From CAWAMR01 sp963783095 (GTDB lineage Bacteria > Planctomycetota > Planctomycetia > Gemmatales > Gemmataceae): a stretch of DNA of 64,000 nt. The notes below the pieces were generated by a model. The model was not told the DNA's origin. It made no database searches and saw only the letters and a list, made by a program, of their open reading frames with translations. Location of the stretch: positions 273,430 through 337,429 of the forward strand of contig CAWAMR010000020.1 in the NCBI GenBank assembly GCA_963783095.1. Reading direction: 5' to 3'. The position numbers were made by a program, and so were the translations under genes. Below are positions 29,086-42,500 of this stretch, piece after piece (position 1 is the stretch's first letter; each line of letters opens with the position of its first letter).

Positions 29086-29547
29086 GCTATCCCCAACGCG
29101 CTACGCAGTGCCACAACCGCAGCTGAGTAACGCCGATGCGCTGTGCTTGCGGAACAATTGCAAACCGCACCAATCTGTTCAAAGGTCAGGCCGCCCCACA
29201 AATGAGCGACGATGACCTCACGCAGTTCCTCCGGCAACGTCTTGAGAGCCTCAACAGCGGATGCGGCATCCAGACCATCGATCTCCGGCTCAATGAACCA
29301 CCCCTCGGGTTTCGCGGCAACGGTTTCGCGATGCTTTCTTCGGCGCGAGGTCTTGGCCACATCGATCGCGCCGTTACGGACCACCCGGTATAACCACGCA
29401 ACCGGCTCATCGGGCGGTGCGCAGGGCAACCAGCTTGAGAAACGCCTCCTGAACGACATCTTCGGGCGCACTGCACCATTGCCGGGCGTACAGGACCAAT
29501 GCCGGTGCATGGTTGTCGATCAGGTTCGCAAGCTGTTGCGGACTCAT
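29064..29547 (-). CDS. ECF-type RNA polymerase sigma factor (one frame break)
   Basis: The start at 29547 gives MSPQQLANLIDNHAPALVLY, and region 2 follows (SAPEDVVQEAFLKL, with EPVAWLYRVVRNGAIDVAKT in the next frame). Region 4 is LKTLPEELREVIVAHLWGGL then TFEQIGAVCNCSASTAHRRY, a helix-turn-helix that reads the -35 element. The frame shifts near 29415 between the two halves of region 2. The length of about 160 residues is normal for ECF sigma factors. It heads the unit with the single-span protein and the secreted protein. Confidence 0.85.
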
Positions 29548-29632
29548 TGCAGATAAGACGACATGGAGAAGAGGTTATTCCGCGCGAATTGAGGAAAAAC
29601 GGCCGCCGTTCTTGATGGATGTCGGAGTAGAC

Positions 29633-30949
29633 TCAAATTGCGAGTGAGAAGGGGGAAAGATGTTTGGTGAACTCGTCCAAATTCGATCGGAGAGAATCTT
29701 CATCGGAAAACTGCTCGTTTGACAAGAACGAACTCGGCTCAAAAGGTTTAGAAGTTTCAGCATCTTTCGAAGCGTCAATTCGCGAAACAGCAATGTCCAT
29801 GTATTGACGTAAACGTGCCTCAGCTTTGGCATCTGGGCGATGCAACAGAGCCTTTCGTACCCAATCGACGGCCGCCGCAAAGTCGCCTCGTTGCAGTGCA
29901 TCTGCTGCGAGATAAGCGTAAGGCACATAGCTTTTTGCCCCGAGCTCGATCGCCTTACGGAAATCGTCGAGCGATTCTGGATTTGGGAACGTGAGACTAC
30001 CACGCAACCATCTCGCTACTGGTGTGCTCGGATTCAACCCAATCGCTCGGTTCAACATCGTCATCGCAGCACCATCGTCTTCGAGGTAACTGGCTGCGGT
30101 TGCAGCTCTGATGAGGGCAAGGGCAATAAGTTTTTGATACTCGTCCTGAGACTGTGTCAGAGGAGGAACGATCGCCAATCGACTCTCGGCTTCTTGAAAG
30201 AGATGAAGTTGCTCTTTGTAGAGGAGACGTTTTTCCGCCTCTTCACTCGTTTGAAATGCTTGGTTGGAACGAAGCAGAGAGCAGGCGAAATAGGTCATGG
30301 GATGTTGGAGATACTTTAGAAGACACTGCGAGTACACCCACGCCTCATTTAAACCACGGTCATCTTTTATGAATAACGGCGAAACTGCGGCATAAAGAAT
30401 CTCGGTAGTGCTCGCGCCTCTCTTCTGAGGGACATCGGCGCAGAAGACCGCGGCAGCTAGATAATCTCCTTTTTTTGCACAACAGACTCCCCTGGCTAGT
30501 GCCAAGTCCGATTCTGGCAAAACGTAATGGTGGTCCTTCAACATATCGATAATCTGCTGATATTCGCCATGACTCCAGAGATACGGAATTCGGGCGCGCA
30601 TTCGCTCCACGTAATCGGGCTTGGAACGCTCACGCACATCCTTGAGAAAGTTCCGATAGATGTCATGAACTCGCTCAGGAAGAAGCCGGGCTTCGATCTT
30701 GCGGCACAATTCCGCAGCCTGGTTGTAATGACCACCGAGATAATACTGTGTCGCTGCCAGAAACCATATCAACACCTTATCGCGTTGCTTGAATCTGCTC
30801 GCGGCATCCGCTTCCAGCACTTTTGCTGCTTGGGTTCGAAGGGTAGCCGATTCGCTAGTGTTGCCGTGCGCGTGCGCGTATTCGGCTTTCATGCCAAGAT
30901 TTGAAGCTTCCCCGGTTCGATCAAATTTAATCGGGAGTGAGAAGATCAT
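29633..30949 (-). CDS. TPR-repeat protein
   Basis: The protein has 438 residues, all alpha-helical. TPR-like units are seen at WFLAATQYYLGGHYNQAAEL, ALIRAATAASYLEDDGAAMT (followed by MLNRAIGLNPSTPVARWL) and YLAADALQRGDFAAAVDWVR. There is no signal peptide, so it is probably cytoplasmic. The last ~50 residues are acidic and serine-rich. The ATG overlaps the TGA of the preceding gene (ATGA), so the two proteins are probably made together and may interact. Confidence 0.8.
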   Translation of the reverse strand: MIFSLPIKFDRTGEASNLGMKAEYAHAHGNTSESATLRTQAAKVLEADAASRFKQRDKVLIWFLAATQYYLGGHYNQAAELCRKIEARLLPERVHDIYRNFLKDVRERSKPDYVERMRARIPYLWSHGEYQQIIDMLKDHHYVLPESDLALARGVCCAKKGDYLAAAVFCADVPQKRGASTTEILYAAVSPLFIKDDRGLNEAWVYSQCLLKYLQHPMTYFACSLLRSNQAFQTSEEAEKRLLYKEQLHLFQEAESRLAIVPPLTQSQDEYQKLIALALIRAATAASYLEDDGAAMTMLNRAIGLNPSTPVARWLRGSLTFPNPESLDDFRKAIELGAKSYVPYAYLAADALQRGDFAAAVDWVRKALLHRPDAKAEARLRQYMDIAVSRIDASKDAETSKPFEPSSFLSNEQFSDEDSLRSNLDEFTKHLSPFSLAI

Positions 30950-31574
30950 TGACTTTTCCTCCTCGATGCTTGACTTGGTTGTTTTCGCGATCTCTCATTC
31001 AATTCTACAAAGTGGAGAAAACTATGTACAATGCCTTTTGGTGTTTGAAGGAAGGTCGTGACTGAAGCATACCCATGAGGACTGTGAGTCAATACCTGAG
31101 CCGATTTTTCTTGTAAGCGACCATTGGATTGCGTCGCAGTCCCTTTTCTAATACCACTCACTTCGACTTGAGTGACATCACCCCGGTTGTCCAGAGTTAT
31201 GGAGTAATCGCCCCCGTTTCCAATTTCCAGGACTCCATCAAGAGACACATTTTCCAGGTCGTGTATCAGAAGTCCCATCAAGATTATGGCTGCCTCCGAG
31301 GTAATCTCCTGAGCATTGAGTGAATTGTTCGTTCGCTCGCAATCAAGGACCGAATAACCAGTACCCCGCCATCCGATATCGCGGTCGACTTCAACTGCTT
31401 GCGTATCATTCATGCCTCGAAAATCTACAGTTACCGGACAGCGCCGGCTCTGCGCAACAGCACAGGGTCCATACTCAATCGGATTATCGCCTGTGCCCCA
31501 AATAGATGAAGCAAGTGTAGTTTGGGATGCCTTTGTGGAAGCGATGCCAATTCCAAAACATTTTCATCAGCCAT
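30946..31574 (-). CDS. Unrecognised protein coupled to a TPR gene (one frame break)
   Basis: The uninterrupted frame begins at 31413, but a natural upstream part exists: ATG at 31574 with AAGGGA upstream reads MADENV, and one extra T in a TTTT run would continue it as FGIGIASTKASQTTL, then SSIWGTGDNPIEYGPCAVAQ and into the long frame. That gives about 210 residues. The C-terminal half is beta-rich (VSLDGVLEIGNGGDYSITLD) and ends basic. I do not recognise a family. Its TGA overlaps the ATG of the TPR gene. Confidence 0.6.
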
Positions 31575-31642
31575 CGACGATCCCTTCAGCTGGACGATGC
31601 GCTCGATCATCGATCGCATTCTGAATTAAAACTGTAGCGTCC

Positions 31643-32971
31643 TCATTTCCCGATGAAATACAAATACTTCGCCCCACGCAAGAACAAATGTTTCCCGACC
31701 AGCGCCGGCGATGCGTCGATAGGGTCGTCGAGTTTATTCGTTGCCAGGACATCGAGTGTGTCGCCTGCTTTCAGTACCAGCGTCGTTCCCTTTTGATCCA
31801 CGAAATAGATCCGGCCCGCTGCTGCCACTGGAGATGCATAAAAGCTCGTCACCGTTGGCAGCCTTTCCTGATCCAATAGCGGTTTGCCGGACTTGGCATC
31901 GAGAATCGTCAGGATGCCATTGTTCAGTTGAGTGAAGTAAAGGCGATGATCCAGCAATAGCGGCGATGGGACATAAGGTGTTCCCCTGGCGTAACGCCAT
32001 CCGATTTGATTCTCTTCTTTCAATTCGCCGCTGGAATCGAGCGGGATCGCCAGTGCCGCAGAACCCTTATAGCCGCTCATGCAGTAAACGAAACTGCCGT
32101 CGGCAACCAGTGACGGAATGGCGTTTACGGTCATCCCTGCACATTCCCAGAGTTCCTTACCGTTCTCGGCATCGTAACTGCGCACCCGGCTCGTGCCATT
32201 GAGGATCACTTGTGTCTTCCCCTTGTGTTCAACCACCAGCGGAGTGTTCCACGAGGTCTTTTCGGGCCGTTCGGTTTGCCACCTGGTTTTGCCTGTTTTC
32301 GCATTGAGGCAGATCAATAGTGAATCCGCTTCCTGATCCCAGTTGAGAAACAGCGAATCTCCATGGATGACCGGCGTCACGGCTTCGCCCCAGCCGAGCC
32401 GGGTGTTGAGTCGTCCGAGATCGCGCTGCCACTGGAGTTTCCCGGTCAGGTCATAGCAATAAATCCCAAACGACCCGAACGAGACATACAGAAATTTGCC
32501 ATCCGTCGTCGGCGAGCCGGCAGCGTAGGAATGCGAATCGTGATGCCCTTCGTGGGGAATGCGCTCGGCCGCGATCTGCTTCCAGCGCAGTTTGCCCGTT
32601 TCGCGATCGAAGCTCAGCACGACGAATTGATAATAGACATCGGGCGCATTGGTCATTCTCTTAAACTTGGGATCGACCTTGGGAAGCTTTTCGGGTTCTG
32701 CTTTTCGATCGGTCTTGATCGCCGTCAGGATAAACACCTGATCGCCCCAGACGATCGGCGTGGCGCTGCCTCGACCGGGAAGTTCCGCCTTCCATTTGAT
32801 ATTGGTCTGGGAATTCCAGGTAATCGGCGGATCGGCTTTGGGACCAACTCCAGTGGCCAACGGCCCCCGCCAGTGATGCCAGTTTTCGAGTTGTTCCTTG
32901 GTCGGCTCGCCGGCCCGGCTCGACTGGATGAGAAGAGAGCTGACGATAATCGACGCAACGATTCGAACCAT
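31643..32971 (-). CDS. Secreted PQQ-like beta-propeller protein
   Basis: The product has 442 residues with a signal peptide (VRIVASIIVSSLLIQSSRAG). After HHWRGPLATGVGPKADPPI, a typical start for planctomycete PQQ-like proteins, come seven or eight propeller blades with the GKLRWK, GKLQWQRDLG, GKTRWQTERP and GKELWECAG motifs. Related domains are BamB-like or act as quinoprotein folds; no PQQ-binding residues can be assigned, so a structural or binding role is as likely as catalysis. The frame is unbroken. Confidence 0.92.
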   Translation of the reverse strand: MVRIVASIIVSSLLIQSSRAGEPTKEQLENWHHWRGPLATGVGPKADPPITWNSQTNIKWKAELPGRGSATPIVWGDQVFILTAIKTDRKAEPEKLPKVDPKFKRMTNAPDVYYQFVVLSFDRETGKLRWKQIAAERIPHEGHHDSHSYAAGSPTTDGKFLYVSFGSFGIYCYDLTGKLQWQRDLGRLNTRLGWGEAVTPVIHGDSLFLNWDQEADSLLICLNAKTGKTRWQTERPEKTSWNTPLVVEHKGKTQVILNGTSRVRSYDAENGKELWECAGMTVNAIPSLVADGSFVYCMSGYKGSAALAIPLDSSGELKEENQIGWRYARGTPYVPSPLLLDHRLYFTQLNNGILTILDAKSGKPLLDQERLPTVTSFYASPVAAAGRIYFVDQKGTTLVLKAGDTLDVLATNKLDDPIDASPALVGKHLFLRGAKYLYFIGK

Positions 32972-33014
32972 GTTTTTCCCCTTGGAACTACCGAGATTCT
33001 GGTTGTATTATTAG

Positions 33015-33109
33015 TTCTACTGTGTCCGAGGGCGTAGTGTACTCCTCATGCTCCGCGTGAGGAGTACACTATTCGGCTCGCCGAACCATCGGCATCGGAC
33101 ACAGTAGAA
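33015..33109. repeat. Double inverted repeat in a divergent promoter
   Basis: Outer 15-bp arms TTCTACTGTGTCCGA (33015-33029) and its complement (33095-33109) enclose inner 13-bp arms AGTGTACTCCTCA (33036-33048) and TGAGGAGTACACT (33058-33070) around a 9-base loop. It fills the centre of the 183-base gap between two divergent genes, 44 and 46 bases from their starts, and must overlap both promoters. Confidence 0.85.
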
Positions 33110-33154
33110 GTAGCGCCAACGGCGATCTCGTGAGATTCTTCCCGGAGACTCCCT

Positions 33155-34018
33155 ATGCTTGTGCGCGAAGTCAAATCCACCGTGTTGGTGCTGGGATTGT
33201 GCATCGTGACCACGGAAACCCCCATCCGGCAGATCGTTGCCGCTGATCTCAAAGACCAGATCACATCAAAGACATTGCCGAGTTTGAAGCTGAAACTCAT
33301 CAAGGCAAAAGACGAGACGTTTGCGATGGGGTCACCGAAGGAAGAGGAAGGTCGATATGACGATGAAACCCAACGCGAAGTGAAGTTGAAGGCCGATTTC
33401 TATATGGGGGTTCACACTGTCACGCAAGCTCAATTCGAGAAGGTCATGCACCGGAATCCATCGTATTTCAACAAGATTAACGGCGGTAGCAGCTTTCATC
33501 CTGTAGAGCTAGTGAGTTGGTATGATGCGATCGAGTTTTGCAACAAATTGAGTGCGATGGACGACAGGAGTCCTTGTTACAAACTTACCAAGATTGAACG
33601 CAACAAAGATAAATCGATTACCAAGGCAGAAGTGACAATTCTCGACAAAGGAACAGGCTATCGCCTCCCGCACGAGGAGCAGTGGGAGTTTGCCTGTCGA
33701 GCAGGAAGGGCCACGCAGTTTTTCTTTGGCAACGCCAAGGCAAATCTTGGTGACTATGCCTGGTACGATAAGAACTCGAATTCAACAACGCACGAGGTAG
33801 GTGAGAAAAAGGCGAATGCTTGGGGCTTGTACGATATGCACGGCAACGTCTGGCAGTGGTGTGAAAACTTGTATACAAATGATGGCTCTGCCCGGGTGTA
33901 CCGTGGCGGCGGTTGGTACAGCAATCCGCGGGACTGCCGGTCGGCGAGCCGCAACGGGTTCGACCCATCGTACCGTTACTCCAACCTGGGCTTCCGCCTT
34001 TCAGTTCCCGTCCAGTGA
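33155..34018 (+). CDS. FGE-like (SUMF1/EgtB-fold) secreted protein
   Basis: The protein has 287 residues with a signal-like N-terminus. The FGE-sulfatase domain covers about residues 45-287: FAMGSPKEEEGRYDDE, YRLPHEEQWEFACRAG, NAWGLYDMHGNVWQWCEN, VYRGGGWYSN, CRSASRNG and GFRLSVPVQ. In true formylglycine-generating enzymes two copper-binding cysteines lie near the C-terminus; they are not evident here, so it is probably one of the many planctomycete FGE-like proteins of unknown substrate. The frame is unbroken. Confidence 0.92.
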   Translation: MLVREVKSTVLVLGLCIVTTETPIRQIVAADLKDQITSKTLPSLKLKLIKAKDETFAMGSPKEEEGRYDDETQREVKLKADFYMGVHTVTQAQFEKVMHRNPSYFNKINGGSSFHPVELVSWYDAIEFCNKLSAMDDRSPCYKLTKIERNKDKSITKAEVTILDKGTGYRLPHEEQWEFACRAGRATQFFFGNAKANLGDYAWYDKNSNSTTHEVGEKKANAWGLYDMHGNVWQWCENLYTNDGSARVYRGGGWYSNPRDCRSASRNGFDPSYRYSNLGFRLSVPVQ

Positions 34019-34230
34019 ATTCAAGCAAGCAAGCGACAGGAGCGGAGGTGCAAGCTCGGCCAACGAAACGAAGGCGGATACCGGAGTGGAGTGGCCGGCG
34101 TTGTAAGGCTCTGAATTCCAAGCGGCGGAAAGGCGCTGCACTCCAAAGCGCTGGCTTTTCTCCATCAAATCAGGCAAAAGTCTGCTACAATAGCTCCACC
34201 CTCCCGCTCGAATCCGGAGTTCCTATCCTC

Positions 34231-36954
<2,724 letters not shown>

Positions 36955-37000
36955 GCGAATCTTGGCAGGAAAAGCTAAGTCTAAAGTTCCAGACAAGAAC

Positions 37001-37145
37001 TAACCACAGAGCCACAGAGGACACAGAGAAAAGACCTTAGTGAGATGAAAGATAACCAAATACTGTAATCGTCAAAGACCGGATTTGATCTTAGAACTTC
37101 ATACTCTGTGACGTCTTCTCTGTGTTCTCTGTGACTCTGTGGTTA
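37001..37145. repeat. Inverted repeat of the CCACAGAG/CACAGAG type
   Basis: TAACCACAGAGCCACAGAGG (from 37001, continuing ACACAGAG) and CTTCTCTGTGTTCTCTGTGA (from 37115, continuing CTCTGTGGTTA) are imperfect complements of about 31 bases around an 80-base AT-rich loop. This sequence type is a dispersed repeat in many environmental genomes. It lies between two convergent genes, where a two-way terminator would be useful. Confidence 0.85.
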
Positions 37146-37155
37146 ATGTGTGCTT

Positions 37156-37995
37156 TCAGATCGTCGAGAGTAATCGATCGTCGCGCAATTCTTCCTCCAT
37201 GACGTTGCGTTTCGTGAATTCCTCGACCAGTCGATCGTGCGAGATGTCCGCGATCGAATCGAGAACCAGATCGGGTTGATACGCGTAGTTTTTCAGGTCT
37301 TCGCGTTTCGTGCTGCCGGTTAGCATCAAGACCGTATGATAGCCGAGCTGGACGCCGCCGAGGATGTCGGTCTCCATCGTGTCGCCGATCATGGTGGTTT
37401 CGTCCGCGGTCAGGCCGAGTTCCTTGCGGGCCGCGCGCATCATCACCGGGCTGGGCTTGCCGACGCTGAACGCCTTGATGCCGCGTGGCCGCCTCCAGCA
37501 TGGCCACGATCGCGCCGCAGCCGGGCCGCATGCCGGTTGGCGGTCGGGCAATTCGGATCGAGGTTGGTGGCGACCAGCTTGGCGCCGCCGACGGATCATT
37601 CCGAACGCCGCCTCGACCATTTCGAAGGTTGAACGTGCGGCCCTCGCCGACGACGACGTAATCGGGGTCGTGGTCGACGATGGAGTAGCCGTTGTTGTGC
37701 AGGGCCGTCAGCAGCCCGCCTTCGCCGATGACGTAGGCGGTGCCGTTCGGCTTCTGCTGGGCGAGAAAGCGAGCCGTCGCCATCGCGCAGGTGAAGACGT
37801 GTTGTTCTTCGACCGTCGATGCCGAGCCGGCTCAGTTTGGTGGCCACGTCGCGGCGCGTCCGCTGGCTGTTGTTGGTGAGAAAGAGGAACGGAATGTCGT
37901 CGGTGCAGCAGCTCGTTGATGAAACGATCCGCTCCAGGGATCAGTTGGTGACCGCGATAAATCACGCCATCCATGTCGATCAGATAGCCGAACAA
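37156..37995 (-). CDS. HAD-IIA (NagD-like) phosphatase, several frame breaks
   Basis: The start is TTG at 37995 with a strong AGGAGG eight bases upstream; it opens LFGYLIDMDGVIYRGHQLIP, the DxDGV(I/L) nucleophile motif of HAD-IIA. Later pieces in other frames give YVIGEGGLLTALHNNGYSIV, DYVVVGEGRTFN, IKAFSVGKPSPVMMRAARKE (motif III lysine) and TADETTMIGDTMETDILGGV (motif IV). At least four shifts lie between about 37480 and 37900. The complete enzyme would dephosphorylate small sugar or nucleotide phosphates; with this many breaks in a core enzyme, sequence error is more likely than decay. Confidence 0.8.
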
Positions 37996-38340
37996 TCTTG
38001 CTACCTCCTGAGTGTGGAAATCGAGCGAGTCGACGAGGGCAGGAGAGGCAGCCCACCCCTACTCAAGCAATTGCGATGCCAGAATGGGTTGGCGATGAGT
38101 AGATTCTGAATTCAAGGATGAAAAACGATACTTTTTCGGCCTAAAATCGCGATTTGAAGAACAAGGCACATTTTTCAAAGTTCTGGCGAACAAGATGGTG
38201 CCTGTTTTCCTAGCATCAACCGCAATCTCCCATGCATCTGCATTGCGATGGAGTCCACTGGGGCTTATCCTGAGAGAAGGTATTCCCGTTCCCGATCGCA
38301 ACGGCTACTGAGAGATGATTAACCCGATGTGCAGAAGGGT

Positions 38341-39479
38341 ATGAGCAAGAAAAAGAAAGTTCGCGTCGAACTTCGCAAAAACCGATCCAAGCCGCCGCGC
38401 CAATCAATGGACGCGCGGCTTCCAGGATCATGGGTTTCAGGAAGAAGCACCCGTGAGCGATGAGCGCAGTACGCGCCAAGGGCGACATCTCACGACATCG
38501 TACAATCATGCAGGATGAGACCACAAACCATGTCGATGGTGGTCAGTCATCCGATACGATGCCTGCGGTCAAAGAAGGTGAGTGTCAGCGGGGCCGGGTG
38601 CTTCGCGTTCATGGCTTGCAGAGTGTCGTGGAAGCGCTGGATGGCAGCTTGCATCGCTGTGCGGTACGCCGACTCTTGAAAAGTCTGAGTACCGAGGAAC
38701 GCAGTGTCGTCACCACTGGAGATTGGGTCTGGTTCCGCCCGGCAGGCAACAATGAGGGCATGATCGAGCGCGTGGAATCCCGGCATGGCGTGCTGACCCG
38801 CGTTTCCGCCGGCGCGAGCATGTTTTGGTCTCGAACGTCGATCAACTCGTGATCGTCATGTCGCTCGTGGAGCCCGACTTGAAGCCGCATCTGATCGACC
38901 GTTATCTGGCGACCGCTCAGACCGGCGGTCTTGCGCCGATTCTGTGTCTGAACAAAGCCGATCTCGTCGAATCGTGGAATTTGCAATCGTTGATCGGTTC
39001 GTATTGTCAACTCGGCATCCCGACGCTGTTGACCTCGGCCAAGACCGGCGTGGGCATCGATGACTTGCGAGCGTGCTGAAAGATCGCGCCACCGTCTTTT
39101 CGGGACAGAGCGGTGTCGGCAAGTCATCGCTTCTGAATGCCATTCAGCCTGACCTGTCGTTGCGAATCAGGACGGTGAGCGAAGTAAATCAGAAGGGTCG
39201 CCACACGACTACGACCGCTCAATTGATAAAATTACAAACGGGCGGCTGGGTGGTCGATACGCCGGGAGTGCGTCAACTCCAGCTTTGGGACATCATCCCG
39301 GAGGAAGTGGAAGGGTTCTTCCCGGAGTTTCATCCTTACATCGCCCTCTGTTCGTTTCCCGATTGTACGCATACGCACGAAGAACGCTGCGCCCTCAAGG
39401 ATGCTGTCCAGCGCCGGCTTATTAGTGTTCGCGCTACCACAGTTATCTTGGAATGTATTCGGGTTCGATGGCAGATTAG
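38341..39479 (+). CDS. rsgA: Small ribosomal subunit biogenesis GTPase RsgA, several frame breaks
   Basis: It begins MSKKKKVRVELRKNRSKPPR, then GDISRHRTIMQ, the long basic N-terminus I associate with planctomycete RsgA. The OB-fold follows (QRGRVLRVHGLQSVVEAL, TTGDWVWFRP). The circularly permuted GTPase shows LCLNKADL (G4), LLTSAKTGVGIDDL (G5), FSGQSGVGKSSLLNAI (G1), GRHTTTTAQL (G2) and DTPGVRQLQLW (G3). The zinc site is CSFPDCTHTHEERCALK. The true end is RYHSYLGMYSGSMAD with TAG at 39479. Shifts are near 38400, 38460, 38825, 39072 and 39430. RsgA acts in late 30S ribosome assembly. Confidence 0.88.
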
Positions 39480-39518
39480 ACGCGTGTTGTTTTTCTCTCC
39501 AATCCTGGCCGACATTCA

Positions 39519-42500
39519 ATGGCAGATTCAACTACTTCCCCACCGATTTCCAAAATAGAATCTCCATCGGTTCAACGTGTGTCGCGTTGGCCGGATGGGG
39601 TATTAACGATATTGGTCCTTGCCTTCGCATTCGCAGCAGCTTCGTTCCCGGCCCGGAATAGCGACATTTGGCGACATCTTGCCACCGGCCGGCTGCTGGT
39701 CCAGGGCGACTACAGCTTCGGGACCGATCCCTTCGCTTATACGACCCAGGGCGTCTACTGGGCCAATCATTCCTGGCTCTATGACTTTTTGCTTTTCACG
39801 GGTCATCGGGTGCTGGGCGACGCAGCGCCCGGTTCTGCTCAAGGCTCTTGCCGTAGTGGTACTGGCCGGACTGATGCTCCATCTCTCCGGGAAACCAGGT
39901 CCGTTCTGGATCAGCTGTGGGTTTACTTTGCTCTCGGTTCTGGCCATAAGCCCTCGATTATTGTTCCAGCCGGCTTGCTTTTCTCTACTACTCCTGACCG
40001 CCTGTTTATGGCTGCTGCGCTTAGGTGGGCGAGCGCTGTTCGCACTGCCGGCGGTGATCGTTCTGTGGGTTAATTTCGATGCCTGGTTTCTACTGGGGCC
40101 GGCGCTGGTCGGGCTGTACTGGTTGGGACAACGGCTGACATCGAACCATCTCGACGAGCCTCGGCTACCGCGCTGGCTAATGCCTGCCTGTCTCTTGGCT
40201 TGCCTGTGCAGTCCACATCACATTCATGCCCTGACCTTGCCGATCGAGTTGTCTCCTGCCGTTTGGAACAGTGATTTCCGCCACGATGTCCGTTTTGCAT
40301 CGCTATTCGCTTCGAGTTGGCATCTTGCACCGCTGGGTCAATCGGGCGGTTTTAACCTCTCCGTATGGGCCTATTTCATTCTTTTGCTGTTAAGCGCGAT
40401 TTCGTTCATGGTCCAGCGCTCGGCACTTCGGACCTGGCGTTTCCCCATTTGGTTGGTCTTTTGCGCTTCTTGGACTCTGGCAAGCTCGACTGGTACCATT
40501 CTTCGCTGTGGTTGCCGGCCCGATCGCAGCGCTTAACTTTCGCGAAGGGTTCCCCGATCTTTCCGGGATTCGAAGGGGCCGGGCGGGTGTCATACTGGCC
40601 GGCCTGACTCTCATAGCGCTCACCTGGCCCGGCTGGCTGCAAGGATTCCAGCGCAGCGATCGGCCGTTGGCCTGGACGATTCCACCCGACCCGTCCCTTC
40701 AGCATGCAGCCCAGACTCTGACCCAGTGGCGAAGCAGGGCCTGTTGCCGGCTGAGGTTCGTACCTTTGCGATGCATCCCGATGTCGCCCAATACTGTGAA
40801 TGGTTCTGTCCCGGCGAGAAAATCTTTCTCGACACTCGGCTAACGCTTTTCCAGGCCGCGATTCCGGAATTCGAGCGACTTTGTCTGGCATTGAACCCAT
40901 CCTTGCAACGCCAGGGTAGTGGAGCAATGCCCTCCCCTGCCGATGCGGAAGGCATACTATCTACCTACAAGATTGGTTGTCTGCTGCTGTACGATCCCGA
41001 CCTGCGAGTGCTTGCTCCAGCTCTGCATCGCATCAATCAATCCACTCATGAGTGGGACTTGCTTGCCATCGCGGGCCGGGTGGTGTTCGCCGGGTACAAG
41101 CAAGCCGAAACGCGGCGATGCCCTCACTTTGATCCGGAGCGGATGGCATTCGCACCGGAGGAACCGGATAAACATGCCTCAGCCAGTCTCTCCGTTCCCC
41201 TCACTCAGGCGCGAAGCTGGTGGGATTATTATTTGCAGCGTCCGAGCGGATCGACCTGGGAGGCAGATTCAGCTCCCGTTTACCTGTATCAGTTCGAGGA
41301 CAATGTTGTCGGCCAACTGCAACGACAGCGCATCCGGGTGCTGGCGCGCTATTCGGCCGGTTTGGTTGGCTTGCCCGCGCTCTTCCGCGACGATGTCGGC
41401 ACTCTCGTCGGCATCGCATCTCGACTTGCCGGCAAGGATCTGTTTCAGTCGGACTTGTTGGAACGTCCCGCGGCACTTCCTCTATTAGCGGTTCGGGCGG
41501 ATCGTCAAGCCCTGGCAATCCATCCCGATGATTCCAGCGCCTGGTTGTCTCTGCGCAAGGATACCTGGCTCTTGAGAGGTCGACGGCTGAGGCCAATGTT
41601 TCATTTCCACCTCTCGCTCAAGTTCGTTACATCCAGGCCGTCACCGCGCTGGTCCAGTCGATGACTCTCAAGCCCGACCAGTTGAGCGCCTCACGAAATG
41701 CTGGCCCATCTTTATGCAGAGAGGCGGTACTTCGATCTTGCTCTACGTCATCAGGAGATCCATCTCCAACTGGTTCGCCAGGCCGGTTCACGCTCCGGGG
41801 AAGACGAGCAGACCTTTGCCGATCGCATCGATCGACTGGAAGTCGCCGTGCAGCAACTGAGGATTCGCGTACAAGATCGCGAGAATCGCTTTGTGCTTCG
41901 GTCTTACGCTCTGACAGCGGATCCTCTGGCGCGTGCCCGCATCGCTCTAGAGTTGGATTTGGCAGGCAAAGCGCTCGATGAGGTATTGCTGAAGTCCCAT
42001 TCGGACCTCTATGGGGTTGAAGGGCTTCGAATGATCCTGGAGCTGATGCTCACGACCGGAAGGGCACAGGAAGCGGGAGAGCTTCTGGCTCGGCCTGAGT
42101 TCCGGCAAAAACCCGAAGGGCTTGGAGTATACGAGCTGGCCGGAGTTCGCCAGCGAGGGCAGCGCATTAGCTACCGATTCCCAGCTTTCGATTGGTTTAG
42201 TATTTGTCAATCGGCAGCGACCGGCAACTATGACCAGGCATTGGGTGTTCTGGAACGTCTGCGCAACCAATTGGAGCGGGAAGAGACTTCGATGGTCCAG
42301 CGACTACGGCCCGGCTACACCAAGATGCTGGCCTCGGAAATCGGCTTGAGATCCGCATGGCGAATCGTACCGCCGAGTTTGTTTGTGAGTTTGGATAACG
42401 AGCGCGTAAGTGACTGGTTGGTGCAGGGCCGGTTCATGACGGTCGAACGCGCTGATCTGCATGTGCTGGAAGGGATGTTGTTGCTGGAACGGGGCCGACC

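Noticed and set aside
33913..34230. A longer N-terminus for the DUF1549/DUF1553 protein, overlapping the FGE-like gene
   Set aside because: The signal peptide begins at the ATG at 34231, and the upstream codons are the FGE-like gene read in another frame.
38341..39479. Programmed frameshifts in rsgA
   Set aside because: At least five shifts in a housekeeping gene, none at a shared slippery motif, in a region where all neighbours show the same kind of break.
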